DNA of 6,319 nucleotides from CAZMGD01 sp964565705 (lineage in GTDB: Bacteria > Actinomycetota > Acidimicrobiia > Acidimicrobiales > Ilumatobacteraceae): NCBI GenBank assembly GCA_964565705.1, contig CAZMGD010000171.1, positions 1-6,319 on the forward strand. Direction: 5' to 3'. Positions 4,803 through 6,319 of this stretch are shown here, piece after piece (positions within the stretch are counted from its first letter, which is position 1; every line of letters starts with the position of its first letter). The notes beneath the pieces were generated by a model that worked only from the letters and a program-made list of their open reading frames with translations, searched no databases and was not told the origin of the DNA. The position numbers and the translations under genes are program-made.

Positions 4803-5648
4803 TCAGGCACGGGTGTCCGCATGACGGCGCTCGTCGGCGCCCCATTGCGACCACGAACCGGTGTAGAGCGCGGTCGACTCGACGCCGGCCAGGGTCAGGG
4901 CGAGGAGGTCGTGGCAGGCGGTGACACCCGATCCGCAGTACGCGGCGACCGGCGCCCCGTCGACGGCCCCGAGGGCTGCGTAGCGTTCGCCCAGCGAGTC
5001 GGCCGGGAGGAACCGCCCGGTGTCGGGATCGAGGTTGGCCATCCATGGCGCGCTCTGCGCGCCGGGCACGTGGCCGGGTCGCGGGTCGATCACCGGATCG
5101 CCGTGCGTGAAGCGCGACGCGGCCCGCGCGTCGAGCAACACGGCGCCGGGACGGGCGAGGTGCGCGTCGACATCGTCGATCTCGAGGAAGCGCCCAGCGG
5201 GCCATTCCACCGAGGGACGTTGCACCGCGACGACCGCCGGCGCGTCCGTCGTGAGCTCGCCGGGCCAGGCAGCGATCCCACCGTCGAGGACGGCGACCGG
5301 TTGCCCGAGTGCGCCGAGGAGCCACCACGCCCGTGCTGCGATCGACCCGCTCGCATCGTCGTAGGCGACCACCGAGCGTCCGGCTGGGATGCCCAGCCGT
5401 TCCAGTGCGGCGTTCACCTGCGCAGCCGGGGGCAGCGGGTGGCGTCCGAGCTCGGGCGCCGGCGGCGCGGACAGATCGGTGTCCAGGTCGATCCATTGGG
5501 CGCCCGGGATGTGGCCCCGGTCGAACGCGGCCCGGCCGGATCGTCCGTCGAGGTACCACCGCGCGTCCAGTACGGCGACGCCGTCGAGATGCTCCGCGAG
5601 CCACTCCGCCGACACGATCGGCCCCGGCAACGTCGCGGTCTCGCTCAC
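4803..5648 (-). CDS. sseA: Tandem-rhodanese sulfurtransferase, 3-mercaptopyruvate type
   Basis: A 281-residue cytosolic enzyme with two rhodanese domains. The N-terminal inactive domain spans about 10-130: VLDARW at 25-30, FDRGHIPGAQWIDLD with the CH2A-type motif, and AYDDASGSIAARAWWLL. The C-terminal catalytic domain spans about 150-275: LLDARAASRF, GHVPGAQSAPW, and the active loop beginning at Cys238, CGSGVTAC. The CGSGVT loop is that of 3-mercaptopyruvate sulfurtransferases such as E. coli SseA; thiosulfate sulfurtransferases normally carry CRKGVT. The enzyme therefore most likely takes sulfur from 3-mercaptopyruvate as a Cys238 persulfide and passes it to cyanide, thiols or a protein acceptor. 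The start is GTG at 5648 with no ribosome site but a TAGGCT box 6 nt upstream, so it is probably leaderless. It lies 26 nt behind mutY on the same strand; readthrough from mutY is possible. Specificity is inferred from the loop only. Confidence 0.9.
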   Translation of the reverse strand: MSETATLPGPIVSAEWLAEHLDGVAVLDARWYLDGRSGRAAFDRGHIPGAQWIDLDTDLSAPPAPELGRHPLPPAAQVNAALERLGIPAGRSVVAYDDASGSIAARAWWLLGALGQPVAVLDGGIAAWPGELTTDAPAVVAVQRPSVEWPAGRFLEIDDVDAHLARPGAVLLDARAASRFTHGDPVIDPRPGHVPGAQSAPWMANLDPDTGRFLPADSLGERYAALGAVDGAPVAAYCGSGVTACHDLLALTLAGVESTALYTGSWSQWGADERRHADTRA

Positions 5649-5654
5649 GCGATG

Positions 5655-5660
5655 AGCCTA
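5655..5660 (-). promoter_or_regulatory. -10 box of the sulfurtransferase gene, leaderless geometry
   Basis: TAGGCT on the minus strand fits TANNNT and sits exactly 6 nt before the GTG at 5648, the same arrangement as at the flavin reductase gene. It lies in the 26-bp gap after mutY. No -35 is recognisable; the -35 position would fall within the mutY 3' end. Confidence 0.5.
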
Positions 5661-5674
5661 GAGACCATCGAGGG

Positions 5675-6319
5675 TCACGGGAGGTGGAGGGTGGTACCGG
5701 TGCGGGCGACGAGGCCTTCGGCGACGAGGGCGTCGACGAGTCGGGCGGCGCGGGCGGCGGCGACGCACATGACCTCGGCGGCGGCGGCGACAGCGATCGG
5801 AGCGGAGCTCAGTGCAGCCAGGAGACGGCCGCGGGCCTGACGGTCGCTGCCCGAGAACCGCGCTTGGCGGCCGCTCACACCGGCGGACCCGTCCGCTGGA
5901 TCCCGGCCGCCGAGCGTCGACCAGGCGCACGTCGGCCGTACCGGGCACTCCGCACAGCGTGGCGCGGCACGGCGGCACAGCGTCGCGCCGAGGTCCATCA
6001 GCACCTGGTTCCACGCCCAGCTGTCACCGCGGGCCAGCGATGCGTCGGCGGCGCGCTGCACCTCCCCCGCCGTCAGCCGGCGGCCGGCGTGGCGGGCGTA
6101 GATGCGGGCGATGTTCGTGTCGACCACCGCGGCGTCGGCCTCGAACGCGAAGGCCAGCACGGCGCGCGCCGTGTACGGGCCGATGCCGGGCAGCGCCAGC
6201 AGCTCATCCGCCGTCGACGGCAACCGACCGCCGTGGTGCTCGACGACGGCCTGGGCGGCGAGGTGCAGGTTGCGCGCTCGACGCGGGTAGCCGAGTCCAT
6301 GCCAGAGGCGCAGCACGTC
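5675..6319 (-). CDS. mutY: A/G-specific adenine glycosylase MutY, C-terminal part (5' part outside window)
   Basis: MutY removes adenine mispaired with 8-oxoguanine or guanine in base-excision repair. The first visible codon (6319-6317) is within the gene, and 214 residues are seen. Counting from there, LWHGLGYPRRARNL is at 5-18, the helix-hairpin-helix LPGIGPYTARAV at 43-54, and the catalytic Asp in VVDTN is residue 67 (the counterpart of E. coli Asp138). The [4Fe-4S] loop is Cys115-x6-Cys122-x2-Cys125-x5-Cys131, exactly the family spacing. The catalytic Glu and EVMLQQT-like motif are off the right edge. After the cluster come only about 80 residues: a FSGSDRQARGR segment (about 154-164) and a small winged-helix-like tail. 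The NUDIX-like 8-oxoG recognition domain of E. coli MutY is absent, as in many short actinobacterial MutY proteins. All visible catalytic features are intact. Confidence 0.92.
   Translation of the reverse strand, partial: DVLRLWHGLGYPRRARNLHLAAQAVVEHHGGRLPSTADELLALPGIGPYTARAVLAFAFEADAAVVDTNIARIYARHAGRRLTAGEVQRAADASLARGDSWAWNQVLMDLGATLCRRAAPRCAECPVRPTCAWSTLGGRDPADGSAGVSGRQARFSGSDRQARGRLLAALSSAPIAVAAAAEVMCVAAARAARLVDALVAEGLVARTGTTLHLP

Noticed and set aside
4798..4805. Palindrome TGACGTCA over the sulfurtransferase stop codon
   Set aside because: An 8-bp palindrome overlapping a stop codon is easily due to chance; it is not near a promoter of the right gene.
4759..5840. Open frames on both strands over the sulfurtransferase (4759-5604 minus, 4794-5840 plus)
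   Set aside because: Both are alternative frames of the tandem-rhodanese gene, whose frame has all expected motifs and an active-site loop.
1..6319. A new defence, mobile or multi-gene system
   Set aside because: Every gene of size belongs to a known family with an ordinary housekeeping or redox role; there are no transposase, integrase, toxin-antitoxin, nuclease-helicase or array signatures, and strand and spacing patterns do not bind the genes into one unit.

Overview
The window is high-GC DNA (roughly two thirds G+C or more by eye) with dense genes and strong G/C preference at third codon positions. The gene content points to an actinobacterium: a SUF-type sufB, a small ferredoxin of the actinobacterial 'CTGDGLC...CPGECIFIE' type, a MutY without a NUDIX domain, several GTG starts, and TANNNT boxes placed right at start codons as in leaderless genes. 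An Acidimicrobiia-like organism is my guess, but nothing here proves it.

Layout, left to right. Positions 1-346 (minus) hold the N-terminal part of SufB, running off the left edge. Positions 347-482 hold a striking symmetric dyad over the likely sufB promoter and a hairpin behind the next gene. Positions 483-716 (minus) encode a small ferredoxin with Asp in place of one cluster cysteine. A 43-bp divergent intergenic region follows, and then the only plus-strand gene, an oligopeptidase B-like S9 serine peptidase (760-2796). A perfect 20-bp hairpin (2811-2854) separates it from the convergent genes to its right. Those are all on the minus strand: a MauE/DoxX-type membrane protein (2856-3230) one base behind a flavin reductase (3232-3723, or 3756 with the longer start); a metallo-beta-lactamase-fold hydrolase (3903-4724); a tandem-rhodanese sulfurtransferase of the 3-mercaptopyruvate type (4803-5648); and the 3' part of mutY (5675-6319), running off the right edge.

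The genes do not form one obvious system. SufB, the ferredoxin, the sulfurtransferase and the Fe-S enzyme MutY share a loose sulfur/Fe-S theme. The flavin reductase and MauE-like protein are a translationally coupled redox pair. The peptidase and the MBL hydrolase look like independent housekeeping genes. I see no tRNA, rRNA, CRISPR array, transposase, integrase or phage gene, and no sign of recent transfer. The most rewarding items are the suf-promoter dyad, the changed S2 subsite in the peptidase, the long perfect hairpin, and the repeated leaderless-promoter geometry.
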